The position numbers and the translations under genes are program-made. A stretch of 25,023 nucleotides of DNA, taken from the NCBI GenBank assembly GCA_025352345.1, contig JANXTP010000417.1:1-25023 (forward strand), read 5' to 3'. The notes beneath the pieces are model-generated. The model had not been told where the DNA came from, ran no database searches, and was given only the letters and a program-made list of their open reading frames with translations. Origin of the DNA: Burkholderiales bacterium. GTDB taxonomy: Bacteria; Pseudomonadota; Gammaproteobacteria; Burkholderiales; Burkholderiaceae_C. Position 1 is the stretch's first letter. Each line of letters opens with the position of its first letter. Below, one piece after another: positions 6,412 through 14,358 of the stretch.

Positions 6412-7419
6412 TCAGACCGCCGTCAGGAACGACACGCCGACTGCGCCGATGAAACCATCGGCACGGCCGGACACCCCGGGATCGCGGACCTCGCCGTAAT
6501 CGCCCGACAGCACGCGGGTGACGCGATGGCGGTGAAACGCCTTCAGCAGCTGACTCACCGGCACGACCTGCCGGTAGCCGTCGCCATAGAGCTCGCGGTG
6601 ATAGGCCGGCAAGCGGTGCCAGGGCACGGTGGGGCGCTCGTGGTGCGCGTTGTGATAGCCGAAGTTCAGCCACAGCAGGTTCAGCCAGAAGCTGTCGAGC
6701 CCGACGACGTTGCTGAAGGTGTTGGCCTGTTCGTAGGCGCGATCACGCACCTTGTCGTTCGGGATCGGCGCGTCACCCAGGATCGGGTACGCGTCGTAGG
6801 TGTGCTGGAAACAGTCGGCGAAGCGCAGCACCGTGACGAACACCAGGTAAGCAATGAAATAAAGCACCAAGGCCTTCGGCGAATACCAGCCGAGTGCGGC
6901 GAACGCGCCGAATCGCAGCAAGGCCATGCCGACGATGCGCGCGCGCGTGGCGTTCGAGCCGCCCGGCTTGAACGGCAGCGCGACCACGAAGCCGCGCATC
7001 AGGAATTCGACCGCGGGGAAGTAGGCCCACTCCAGCGCCAGCACGCCACGGCGCAGCCAGGGGCGCGCGGCCAGCAGAAAGCCGCGCGCATCGAAGGTGA
7101 TCACGTCGGCCCGCTCGACGTGGTGGCGCATGTGCTTGCGCCGCAGGTCGGCGAAGCGGGCGTAGCCGCTGCCGTTGAGCCAGCTCATCAGCGTGCCCCA
7201 GCGTTCGTTGAGCGCCGGGTTGCGGAAGATGGCCTGGTGAGCGAATTCGTGGATGTAGTACGCCGACCAGACCAGGGTCAGCGTCAGCAGCACGAATCCG
7301 ATCGCGTTGAGCGCCCAGGACGGCACCGTCAGCAAGGCGATGCCGACCGGGTAGCCGACAAGGGTGAAGGCCAGCGCCGCGATGTTGGGCGCGGCGCCGT
7401 CCGGGGCGCGGAAGCTCAC
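6412..7419 (-). CDS. Membrane fatty-acid-desaturase-like di-iron oxygenase/hydroxylase
   Basis: A 335-residue membrane protein with the histidine boxes of the desaturase/hydroxylase superfamily (PF00487 type): HEFAH (H57, H61), KHMRHH (H96, H99, H100), a lone H206 in FQHTYD, and HNAHH (H256, H259, H260). Hydrophobic helices flank the boxes (about 14-58, 128-150, 163-202 and 244-253). Such enzymes use O2 and a ferredoxin- or rubredoxin-type electron donor to desaturate, hydroxylate or oxidatively cleave a substrate at the membrane face. The start is a GTG at 7419 overlapping the substrate-binding-protein stop (GTGA). It is placed between a solute-binding protein and two dehydrogenases in a guanidine-riboswitch operon. 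That argues for hydroxylation or oxidative dealkylation of an alkyl-guanidino compound, though ordinary lipid modification cannot be excluded. Confidence 0.87.
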   Translation of the reverse strand: MSFRAPDGAAPNIAALAFTLVGYPVGIALLTVPSWALNAIGFVLLTLTLVWSAYYIHEFAHQAIFRNPALNERWGTLMSWLNGSGYARFADLRRKHMRHHVERADVITFDARGFLLAARPWLRRGVLALEWAYFPAVEFLMRGFVVALPFKPGGSNATRARIVGMALLRFGAFAALGWYSPKALVLYFIAYLVFVTVLRFADCFQHTYDAYPILGDAPIPNDKVRDRAYEQANTFSNVVGLDSFWLNLLWLNFGYHNAHHERPTVPWHRLPAYHRELYGDGYRQVVPVSQLLKAFHRHRVTRVLSGDYGEVRDPGVSGRADGFIGAVGVSFLTAV

Positions 7420-8468
7420 TTTTTCACCAGCGCGGTGACGAATTGCGCGTCCATGGTCGACTCGGTGGTGGGCACCGTCGTGATCTGCCCCTTGGCCTTC
7501 AGCAATTCGGAAATGATCTCACCGCTGGCGTAGTACGAGGTGGTCTCGGGCGCCTTGGCAAAAGCCTTTGGCATCTCGGCGAGCGGGATGTTGTAGACGC
7601 CCGCCCACTGCTCCTTGACCTCTTTCGCCGACACGCCCATCGCCTTGCCGATGATCTTGGCCGCCTCGTCCGGCTTGGCCTTCATGTAAGCCATGCCATC
7701 GAGGTAGGCCTGGACGACGCCGGAGATCTCGGTCGGCTTGGCCTTGATGACCTTCTCATCAAACACCAACACGTCGGCGATCAGGCCCGGCGCGTTCTTC
7801 GACGAAAACACCACCTTGAACTTCTTGCCGCCACCCTGGCTGACGATCTGCGACAGGCTGGGCTCGTAGGTGACGCCGATCTGCATCTGGCCCGACGCCA
7901 TCGCCGCCGGCACCGCTTCGGGGGTCATGTTGACCGGCATGATGTCCTTGTCGGTCAGGCCGTTGACCTTCAGCGCGTACGACAACAGGAAGTCGGACGG
8001 CGACAGGGGGTTGAAGCCGATCTTCTTGCCCTTGAAGTCGGTCACCTTGGCGATGCTCTTGTCGGCCACGATGGCGTCGCCGCCATTCGAATAATCGATC
8101 GGCATCACCACCTTCTGCGGCCGGCCGGCGGCGACCTGGCCGATGACCTGGTCATAGGTCAGCATGCCGCCGTCGACCGCGCCGCTGGCGATGGCCGCCG
8201 GAATCAGCGCCGGGTCGGTGAAGACCTGCAGGCTGACCTTCAGCTTGTATTTTTTGAACAGATCGAGCTTCTCGGCCACATAGAAAGGCCCGTAGCCGAT
8301 CCATACGACGGTGCCGATCTTCATCGGCGTCACGTCGGCCGCGTGGCCGACCACCGAGAAGGCAGCCAGTGCCAAACCCGCCACCGGTTTGGCCAGCGAG
8401 TTGCCGAGACGCCGCATCAGCGCCGCAGGGAACGAAACGGAAGAGCGAAGGGGACGGAAGGATTCCAT
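7416..8468 (-). CDS. ABC transporter substrate-binding protein, NitT/TauT (SsuA/ThiY) type, probable guanidine or guanidino-compound receptor
   Basis: A 350-residue periplasmic binding protein with an N-terminal signal peptide: basic start (RRLGNSLAK), hydrophobic core (PVAGLALAAFSVVG) and likely cleavage at GHA|AD (about residues 42-43). The mature part begins MKIGTVVWIGYGPFYVAEKLDLF, typical of SsuA/TauA/ThiY-like receptors, and contains GAVDGGMLTYDQVI and FNPLSPSDFLLSYAL. The ATG at 8468 is preceded by GGAG about 8 bases upstream; an internal ATG (residue 18) would also keep the signal peptide. It is the first gene after the second guanidine-I riboswitch. Operon A has a permease and ATPase but no receptor, so this protein is the obvious partner. 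The truncated permease at 1-677 is the other possible partner. Ligand identity is inferred from the riboswitch only. Confidence 0.9.
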   Translation of the reverse strand: MESFRPLRSSVSFPAALMRRLGNSLAKPVAGLALAAFSVVGHAADVTPMKIGTVVWIGYGPFYVAEKLDLFKKYKLKVSLQVFTDPALIPAAIASGAVDGGMLTYDQVIGQVAAGRPQKVVMPIDYSNGGDAIVADKSIAKVTDFKGKKIGFNPLSPSDFLLSYALKVNGLTDKDIMPVNMTPEAVPAAMASGQMQIGVTYEPSLSQIVSQGGGKKFKVVFSSKNAPGLIADVLVFDEKVIKAKPTEISGVVQAYLDGMAYMKAKPDEAAKIIGKAMGVSAKEVKEQWAGVYNIPLAEMPKAFAKAPETTSYYASGEIISELLKAKGQITTVPTTESTMDAQFVTALVKK

Positions 8469-8500
8469 GTCGAGAGCTCCAGGTGAAAGAAACGGGCGCA

Positions 8501-8530
8501 GGAGAAGACGTTTTCGATGCGTCGATCTCC
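8501..8530 (-). promoter_or_regulatory. Hairpin overlapping the 3' end of the second guanidine-I aptamer (candidate expression platform)
   Basis: In the RNA sense (minus), GGAGA (8530-8526) pairs with UCUCC (8505-8501), and GACG (8523-8520) pairs with CGUC (8510-8507), giving a two-part stem with a 9-base loop. The GGAGA arm is the conserved 3' edge of the aptamer, so this stem and the folded aptamer exclude each other. A pyrimidine-rich run (GUUUCUUUC) follows a few bases later, then the ribosome binding site of the substrate-binding protein. This would suit an ON switch in which guanidine binding prevents the hairpin. The poor U tract leaves attenuation versus another mechanism open. Confidence 0.45.
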
Positions 8531-8638
8531 CGGGCTTTTATCCCTCCGTGGAGCCTCTCCGGTGCCGTTGTCACGGCAGCCCTTGAAGCCGGGCCACTCT
8601 CGGACCAGCACCGGCATCGCTGCCGATCGGAACCCTAG
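8527..8638 (-). promoter_or_regulatory. Guanidine-I riboswitch (ykkC class) controlling operon B
   Basis: The minus strand carries the hallmark conserved blocks of this RNA in order: CTAGGGTTCCG (8638-8628), CTGGTCCGAGAG (about 8608-8597), then ACGGAGGGATAAAAGCCCGG followed by GAGA (about 8549-8526). Between the second and third blocks a variable hairpin (GCTGCCGTGACAACGGCA region) fits the variable P2/P3 part. The class binds guanidinium and normally turns genes on. The aptamer starts about 55 bases after the predicted sigma-54 start site and ends about 60 bases before the ATG of the substrate-binding protein at 8468. It is independent of the copy at 17637-17737. Confidence 0.96.
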
Positions 8639-8703
8639 TGACCCTGAGTGTGAGGAGTGCATGGTCTGACCACACGAACTCGCTCCACCTGCCCACGCAT
8701 CAA

Positions 8704-8719
8704 TGCAATCCACATGCCA
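8704..8719 (-). promoter_or_regulatory. Sigma-54 (-24/-12) promoter upstream of riboswitch 2
   Basis: The minus strand reads TGGCATGTGGATTGCA, against the consensus TGGCAC-N5-TTGC(A/T). The invariant GG and GC have the exact 10-base spacing. Transcription would start near 8693 and run into the aptamer at 8638. The motif lies 43 bp past the allophanate hydrolase stop, so operon B has its own promoter. The sister promoter at 17793-17808 has the same TGGCAT half and the same position relative to its riboswitch. Confidence 0.75.
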
Positions 8720-8735
8720 GTTGCTGGCGGTCGAT

Positions 8736-8752
8736 TTGCACCAAGTTGAGCC
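8736..8752. promoter_or_regulatory. NtrC-like half-site near the operon B promoter
   Basis: The plus strand reads TTGCACCAAGTTGAGCC; the left half TTGCACCAA is identical to a classical NtrC box (TTGCACCAACATGGTGC), while the right half is poor (12 of 17 matches). It lies only about 45-60 bp upstream of the predicted start, closer than usual for an enhancer, so it may be chance or an auxiliary site. Confidence 0.3.
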
Positions 8753-8761
8753 ATGCCGTTC

Positions 8762-10588
8762 TCACACCAGCGTCGCCAGGTAGGCGCGCCAGCCACCGAG
8801 CTCGGTGATGTCCCTCGCACCCGCCACGGCGTGGCTTTCGCAGACGAAGCCCTGCACCGACGACCCGTCTTCAAGCAACACCGTTCCGATGCCCAGCGGC
8901 GCCGGGATGCCCGCGACGAACGAGCCGAACTCACGCGCCGGCAGCTCCCACACCTCCAGTTCGACGGCGCCGCCGCCTTGTTCGACGCGGACCATGCCGG
9001 GGCGAAACGGCGGACCTCCGGGCAAGGCATAGAAGCGGTAAACCGGCGCGCTGCGCACCGTGCGCACCAGCGTGGCCCCGCGCTGCGTCAGCTGCCCGTT
9101 CAACGGCAGCCCATTCAGGTGCGCGCCGCACACCGCGACCCGCACCTGGCCCGACGGGAAGGCGGCTTCGCTGGGCGCGCCCGCGGTCAGGTGCGGCGCA
9201 TGTGGCGTCGCACCGACAGTGGCGACGGTGCGCGCATGCAGCCGCGCGGCCAGCGTCAGCAAGGGCAGGTCCTGGCCGCTGCGGCCGATCAGCGTGACGC
9301 CGTGCGGCAAGCCACGCGCCGGGCCGTCGGCGGCGAACCCGACCGGCACCGCCACTGCCGACAGGTCGAGCAGGTTGACGAAGTTGGTGTAGTGGCCGAG
9401 CTGCGAGTTCAGCGCGATCGGGTCGGCTTCGACCGCCACGATCGTGTGGATCGTCGGTGCGGTCGGCACGACCAGGCAGTCGATGTCGCCCCAGGCCGTG
9501 CGCGTCTCGTGTTCGAGTGCCTTCAGCCGGTACAGCGCCGCAAAGGTGTCCACCGCGGAGAGGCATACACCGGCTTCGGTGATCGCGCGCGTCACCGGGT
9601 GCAGCGCCTCGGGCTGGGCTTCGATGAAGGCGCGGATCGCGGCATAGCGCTCAGCCACCCACGGCCCTTCGTAGAGCAAGGTCGCGACGCTGCGAAAGGC
9701 GGTCAGGTCGATCTCGACCGGTACACCGCCGAGGGCTTGCAAATGCGCGATGGCCTGCGCGTAGTGCGCTGCGCCGAAAGCGTTGGCATAGAAGACCAAG
9801 TCCTGAGCGCGCGGCACGCCGAAGCGAAACGCTGCAGCCGCGCCGAAGTTGCGCCCGTGGGGCGGCATCGGGCGCGAATAGGCATCGCGCGCATCGGACC
9901 CTTGCGCGGCGGCCAGCACCCTCGCCGCATCGGCCGCGGTCAGCGCGAACACCGACACCGCATCGAGCGTGCGACAGGCGGGCACGACGCCGGTGGTCGG
10001 GATGCGGCCGAGGCTGGGCTTCAGGCCGATCAGGTTGTTGAACGCCGCCGGCACGCGGCCCGAGCCGGCGGTGTCGGTGCCGAGCGAAAAGCTGGCGAGG
10101 CCCAGCGCCACCGAGACCGCCGAGCCCGACGACGAGCCGCCGGAGATGAACTCGGGATTGATCGCATTGCGGCAGGCGCCGTATGGTGAGCGCACGCCGA
10201 CCAGGCCGGTGGCGAATTGGTCGAGGTTGGTTTTGCCGACCGGAATGGCGCCAGCATCGATCAGCCGCTGCACCACCGTCGCACTGTGCTCCGGGGTGTA
10301 GGCGAATGCGGGGCACGCCGCCGTGGTCGGCACGCCAGCGAGGTCGATGTTGTCCTTGATCGCAAACGGGATGCCATACAGCGGCAGCCTGGCTGGGTCT
10401 CGGCCTTCCAGTGCGCGGGCATAACGCGTCAGCGCCTCCAGCGGCAGGCGGTGGATCCAGACGTTGCGCGGCCAAGCCGCCTCCTCAGCCTCGATCTGCG
10501 CGTGCAGTTCGGCGACGAGTTGCGTCGGCGTCAGCGCGCCGCGGAGGTAGCGCGCCCGCAGCGCGGGCAGTGACATGTCAAGTGGCAT
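8762..10588 (-). CDS. atzF: Allophanate hydrolase (AtzF type)
   Basis: A 608-residue cytoplasmic amidase that splits allophanate to ammonia and CO2, the last step of the guanidine route. The N-terminal amidase-signature domain shows K78 (FAIKDN), cis-Ser S152 (GGSSSGS) and nucleophile S176 (DTAGSGR); the Lys-to-Ser spacings (74 and 98) equal those I recall for AtzF. The C-terminal domain (about 465-608, RVAVCGAHLNGLPLNGQL...) is the allophanate-hydrolase-specific domain that removes the N-carboxyl group. I chose the ATG at 10588 because AAGGA stands 8 bases upstream and MSLPALRARY then sits at the family's usual N-terminus. A second ATG at 10642 overlaps the carboxylase stop (TGATG) and would add 18 residues. 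It is the last gene of operon A, separated from operon B's promoter by under 50 bp, with no terminator seen. Confidence 0.96.
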   Translation of the reverse strand: MPLDMSLPALRARYLRGALTPTQLVAELHAQIEAEEAAWPRNVWIHRLPLEALTRYARALEGRDPARLPLYGIPFAIKDNIDLAGVPTTAACPAFAYTPEHSATVVQRLIDAGAIPVGKTNLDQFATGLVGVRSPYGACRNAINPEFISGGSSSGSAVSVALGLASFSLGTDTAGSGRVPAAFNNLIGLKPSLGRIPTTGVVPACRTLDAVSVFALTAADAARVLAAAQGSDARDAYSRPMPPHGRNFGAAAAFRFGVPRAQDLVFYANAFGAAHYAQAIAHLQALGGVPVEIDLTAFRSVATLLYEGPWVAERYAAIRAFIEAQPEALHPVTRAITEAGVCLSAVDTFAALYRLKALEHETRTAWGDIDCLVVPTAPTIHTIVAVEADPIALNSQLGHYTNFVNLLDLSAVAVPVGFAADGPARGLPHGVTLIGRSGQDLPLLTLAARLHARTVATVGATPHAPHLTAGAPSEAAFPSGQVRVAVCGAHLNGLPLNGQLTQRGATLVRTVRSAPVYRFYALPGGPPFRPGMVRVEQGGGAVELEVWELPAREFGSFVAGIPAPLGIGTVLLEDGSSVQGFVCESHAVAGARDITELGGWRAYLATLV

Positions 10589-10641
10589 GCGGGAAGTCCT
10601 TGGCAAATTAGCGGAGAGCACTCGCGTGGGTCCGGCGGCCA

Positions 10642-13600
10642 TCAGCTCAGCAAGACCAGCGGCTGGCCAGCGTTGATCGGCTGCCCTTCGGCGCACAGCA
10701 CCTCGTGCACCACGCCATCGCGCGGCGCCAGCACGGTGATCTCCATCTTCATCGACTCGACGACGATCAGCGTGTCGCCGGCCTGCACCACGCTGCCCTT
10801 CGCGACCGGCACCGACCAGACGCCGCCCGACACCTCGGAGGTGACGACCTCGCCGTCGAAAGCGCTGGCGGCTGCGGCCCGCGCCTCGGCGTCGTTGTCG
10901 GCGGCGTCATCCACCGTTTCGGCGACGCCGGCCTCGCGCCAGCGTTCGCGTTCGGCCTCGAACGCAGCCTGTTGCCGGGCCTTGAAGGCGGTGATTTCCG
11001 CCGCGTTGTCGACCAGATATCGCTGGTAGTCGGTGAGTTTGAAGCTGCCGTCCTCGATGCGCAAGCTCGCACGCCCGGCCACGAAATCCGCGCGCAGCGT
11101 CAACAGCTCGTCAGCGCTGACCGGATAGAAGCGCAGTCGGTCGAAGAAGCGCAGCAGCCAAGGCTTGCCGGGCTCGAACTCGCGGGTGGCTTTCCAGCGA
11201 TTCCACATCTGCACCGTGCGGCCGACGAACTGGTAGCCGCCCGGGCCTTCCATGCCGTAGACACACAGGTAGGCGCCGCCGATGCCAACGGCATTCTCCG
11301 GTGTCCAGGTGCGCGCCGGGTTGTATTTGGTGGTGACCAGTCGGTGCCGCGGGTCGAGCGGCGTGGCGACCGGCGCCCCGAGGTACACATCGCCCAGGCC
11401 CAGCACCAGATAGCTCGCCTCGAACACCGTGTCGTAGACGGCCTGGATGTCGTCCAGCCCGTTGATGCGGCGGATGAACTCGATGTTGCTCGGGCACCAG
11501 GGCGCGTCGGCGCGCACCGACTGCATGTATTTGTCGATCGCGAGCCGCGTCGCCGCGTCGTCCCACGACAGCGGCAGCCAGACGGTGCGGCTCGGCACCT
11601 CGATGTCGGCGGTCGAACCGACGCCATGCTGCGCTTCGAGCAAGGCGTCCATCAGCGCGGGCAATGCGATGCGCGACGGCTCGTAGTGCACCTGCAGCGA
11701 GCGGATACCCGGCGTCAGGTCGACGATGCCGTCGAGTTGTCCGCCATCGCGCCAGGCTTGCAGTCGCTGCATCAGCGCATGCACATGGAAGCGCAGCGTC
11801 AGGTCGAGCTTCAGCTCGCCGAACTCGATCAGCACATAGGCATCGCCCGCCCGGCGGTAGACGATCTCGATGCCGTCCTCGCCAGCGGCGCGGCGATGCA
11901 GCACGGCCGCGTCGGCGAGTTCGATGCGGGTGGGTGGTGCGGCGGCGCGCGGCGGGGCATCGGGTGCCAACACGGCGTCCTGTGCGTCAGCCAGTGTGCG
12001 TGCCTGCGCCAGCGTCAACGGCTTGAAGCGCACGGTGTTGCCCGGCGACAGCTGGCCCAGCTTCCACAGCTCGGCCTGCACCACGGTGGCCGGGCAGACA
12101 AAGCCGCCTAGGCTCGGGCCATCGGGGCCGAGGATCACCGGCATGTCGCCAGTGAAGTCGATTGCACCGATCGCGTAGGCGTTGTCGTGGATGTTCGACG
12201 GATGCAGCCCGGCCTCGCCACCGTCGGTGCGCGCCCAGGTCGGCTTCGGGCCGATCAGCCGCACTCCCGTTCGGCTGGAGTTGTAGTGCACCTGCCAGTC
12301 GGTGGCGAAGAAGGTGGCGATGTCGTCCGGCGTGAAGAAGTCGGGCGCGGCGTGCGGGCCGACCAGCACGCCGATGTCCCAGTGCGTGGCGCAGGCCGGC
12401 GTGAGCGCGGCGGCCGCCATCGCGTCGAGTGGTGCCTGCGGCGCCGATGCGGGTCCGATGTGCAGGACATCGCCACCCCGCAGCACGCGTCCACCGTGGC
12501 CGCCGAACTGGCCGAGCGTGAAGGTCGAGGCGCTGCCCAGGTAGTCGGGCACATCGATGCCGCCGTGCACCGCGAGGTAGGCACGGCTGCCGCCGGCCGG
12601 GCCAACGCGGCCGACACGCAGTGTCTGACCCGCCTCGAGGGTCAGCGCCCCGCCCATCGACACCGCTGTTCCATCCAGAGTCAGCTCGATCGGCGCACCA
12701 CATACCGCGACGCGCACCGCGCAGCGAAAGCGCAGCGCCGGCCCGGCAACGGTGATCTCCAGCCCGGCCGCGCCCTGCGCATTGCCGACCAGCCGGTTCG
12801 CCAGTCGCAAGGCCAGCGGGTCCATCGGGCCGGACGGCGGCACGCCGACATCCCAATGGCCCAACCGCCCCGGCCAGTCCTGCACCGAGGTCTGCACGCC
12901 GGGGCTGATCACGTCGAACGCGCGGCTGGGCGCGCTGAACGACGCGAGGCTGCGCGTGGTGTGCGTCGCCTGCGCAAATGGCGCGAATGACATCACGCCA
13001 CGCAGGTAATCGAGGTTCGATTCGAGACCATCAACGCGGGTCTCTTGCAAAGCCTTAGACAGCTTGGCGATGGCGGCATCGCGGTCACTGCCGTGCGCGA
13101 TCAGCTTGGCCAGCATCGGGTCGTAGTGGGCAGTGACCTCGGTGCCGCGCTCGACCCAGGTGTCCACCCGCAGGTCGTCGGGAAACTGCACACGCGTCAG
13201 CACGCCGGTCGCCGGCTGGAAGTTCTTGTAGGGGTCTTCGGCATACAGCCGCGCCTGCACCGCATGACCGGTGGTGGCGATGTGCAGGCTGTCCAGTGCC
13301 GGCATGTCGCCTGCGCCGAGCTTCACCATCCATTCGACGATGTCGATGCCGGTGACGGCTTCGGTCACGCCGTGCTCAACCTGCAGCCGCGCGTTGACCT
13401 CGAGGAAATAGAAGTCCTGCGTGCGCGCATCGACGACGAACTCGACGGTGCCGGCCGATCGGTAGCTCGCGGCCTGAGCCAGTCGGCGCGCGGTGTCGTG
13501 CAGCGCCGCGCGCACCTCGGGCCGCAAGTTCGGCGCAGGCGCTTCCTCGACGACCTTCTGGTTGCGCCGCTGCAGCGAGCAGTCGCGGTCGCCCAGCGCC

Positions 13601-14262
13601 AGCACACCACCGGCGCCATCGCCGAACACCTGCACCTCGATGTGACGGGCGTCGGTGATGTAGCGTTCGATGAAAACACCGGCATCCGAAAAATTGCTTT
13701 GTGCGAGCCGCCGCACGGTGTCGAAGGCCGCGCGCAGCTCGTCGGCGCCCGGGCACATCTGCATGCCGATGCCGCCGCCGCCTGCGCTGCTCTTGAGCAT
13801 CACCGGATAGCCGATGCGCTCGGCGTGAGCCAGTGCGTCGCCCAGATCGGACAGCAGGCCGGTGCCCGGCAGCAGCGGCACGCCGCTGTCGGTGGCCAGC
13901 GCGCGCGCGGTGTGCTTCAGGCCGAACAGCCGCATCTGCTGCGGCGTCGGGCCGAGGAACACGAGACCCGCGGCTTCGCAGGCCTCGACGAAGCCGGCGT
14001 TCTCGGACAGGAAGCCGTAGCCGGGGTGGATCGCCTGCGCACCGGTGGAGATCGCGGCTTCGATGATCCGCGCGTGGTTCAGGTAGCTGGCCGACACGGG
14101 CGCCGGGCCGATGCACACCGACGCGTCGGCCATCGCCACATGGCGCGCGCCGGCATCGGCTTCGGAATACACCGCGACCGAACCGACGCCGAGGCGCTTG
14201 AGCGTGCGGATGATGCGGCAAGCGATGGCGCCGCGGTTGGCGATCAGGACCTTGGTGAACAT
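10642..14262 (-). CDS. Guanidine carboxylase (biotin-dependent, annotated in databases as urea carboxylase)
   Basis: A 1206-residue biotin enzyme that carboxylates guanidine (or urea) using ATP and bicarbonate. Domains in order: biotin carboxylase (1-445) with the ATP-grasp glycine loop KSSAGGGGIGMQM (157-169) and EVNARLQVEHGVTEAVTG (288-305); a carboxyltransferase made of KipA/AHS2-like (about 455-745) and KipI/AHS1-like (about 790-1045) parts; and the biotinyl domain with the target lysine K1172 in VVESMKMEI. The substrate site stretch GAIDFTGDMPVIL has Asp (D702), where I recall eukaryotic urea carboxylases having Asn; with the riboswitch and the deiminase genes this supports guanidine as substrate. 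No allophanate hydrolase domain is fused, unlike yeast urea amidolyase. ATG at 14262; the gap to the upstream deiminase gene (89 bp) holds a palindrome. Confidence 0.95.
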   Translation of the reverse strand: MFTKVLIANRGAIACRIIRTLKRLGVGSVAVYSEADAGARHVAMADASVCIGPAPVSASYLNHARIIEAAISTGAQAIHPGYGFLSENAGFVEACEAAGLVFLGPTPQQMRLFGLKHTARALATDSGVPLLPGTGLLSDLGDALAHAERIGYPVMLKSSAGGGGIGMQMCPGADELRAAFDTVRRLAQSNFSDAGVFIERYITDARHIEVQVFGDGAGGVLALGDRDCSLQRRNQKVVEEAPAPNLRPEVRAALHDTARRLAQAASYRSAGTVEFVVDARTQDFYFLEVNARLQVEHGVTEAVTGIDIVEWMVKLGAGDMPALDSLHIATTGHAVQARLYAEDPYKNFQPATGVLTRVQFPDDLRVDTWVERGTEVTAHYDPMLAKLIAHGSDRDAAIAKLSKALQETRVDGLESNLDYLRGVMSFAPFAQATHTTRSLASFSAPSRAFDVISPGVQTSVQDWPGRLGHWDVGVPPSGPMDPLALRLANRLVGNAQGAAGLEITVAGPALRFRCAVRVAVCGAPIELTLDGTAVSMGGALTLEAGQTLRVGRVGPAGGSRAYLAVHGGIDVPDYLGSASTFTLGQFGGHGGRVLRGGDVLHIGPASAPQAPLDAMAAAALTPACATHWDIGVLVGPHAAPDFFTPDDIATFFATDWQVHYNSSRTGVRLIGPKPTWARTDGGEAGLHPSNIHDNAYAIGAIDFTGDMPVILGPDGPSLGGFVCPATVVQAELWKLGQLSPGNTVRFKPLTLAQARTLADAQDAVLAPDAPPRAAAPPTRIELADAAVLHRRAAGEDGIEIVYRRAGDAYVLIEFGELKLDLTLRFHVHALMQRLQAWRDGGQLDGIVDLTPGIRSLQVHYEPSRIALPALMDALLEAQHGVGSTADIEVPSRTVWLPLSWDDAATRLAIDKYMQSVRADAPWCPSNIEFIRRINGLDDIQAVYDTVFEASYLVLGLGDVYLGAPVATPLDPRHRLVTTKYNPARTWTPENAVGIGGAYLCVYGMEGPGGYQFVGRTVQMWNRWKATREFEPGKPWLLRFFDRLRFYPVSADELLTLRADFVAGRASLRIEDGSFKLTDYQRYLVDNAAEITAFKARQQAAFEAERERWREAGVAETVDDAADNDAEARAAAASAFDGEVVTSEVSGGVWSVPVAKGSVVQAGDTLIVVESMKMEITVLAPRDGVVHEVLCAEGQPINAGQPLVLLS

Positions 14263-14331
14263 GGCGGGCTCAGCGGAAAGCAGGTCGTCCTGCGCTCATC
14301 GGATGCACACACCGGTCGTCCGGCGCGGCGT

Positions 14332-14358
14332 GGCCTCAGGGCAACGTTGCCTTAGGCC
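14332..14358 (-). repeat. 27-bp near-perfect palindrome between deiminase and carboxylase genes
   Basis: The sequence is nearly its own reverse complement, centred on GGCAACGTTGCC (one mismatch and one bulge in the outer arms, GGCCT...AGGCC). It spans the stop codon of the upstream deiminase gene. In RNA it would form a stable stem of roughly 11 bp without a following U run, more like an mRNA-processing or stabilising hairpin or a protein-binding dyad than a terminator. Confidence 0.4.

Noticed and set aside
8639..8761. Terminator between allophanate hydrolase and operon B
   Set aside because: No stem followed by a U run is visible; read-through from operon A into operon B cannot be excluded.
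10589..10642. Alternative ATG at 10642 for allophanate hydrolase
   Set aside because: It overlaps the carboxylase stop neatly, but the ATG at 10588 has the better ribosome site and family-like N-terminus; kept only as an alternative.
8753..12111. Plus-strand open frames (478 and 468 codons) over allophanate hydrolase and the carboxylase
   Set aside because: Antisense shadows created by high GC at third positions; no recognisable domain and no ribosome site.
10642..14262. Plain urea carboxylase annotation
   Set aside because: The guanidine-I riboswitch and two carboxyguanidine deiminase genes in the same operon make guanidine the better substrate assignment.
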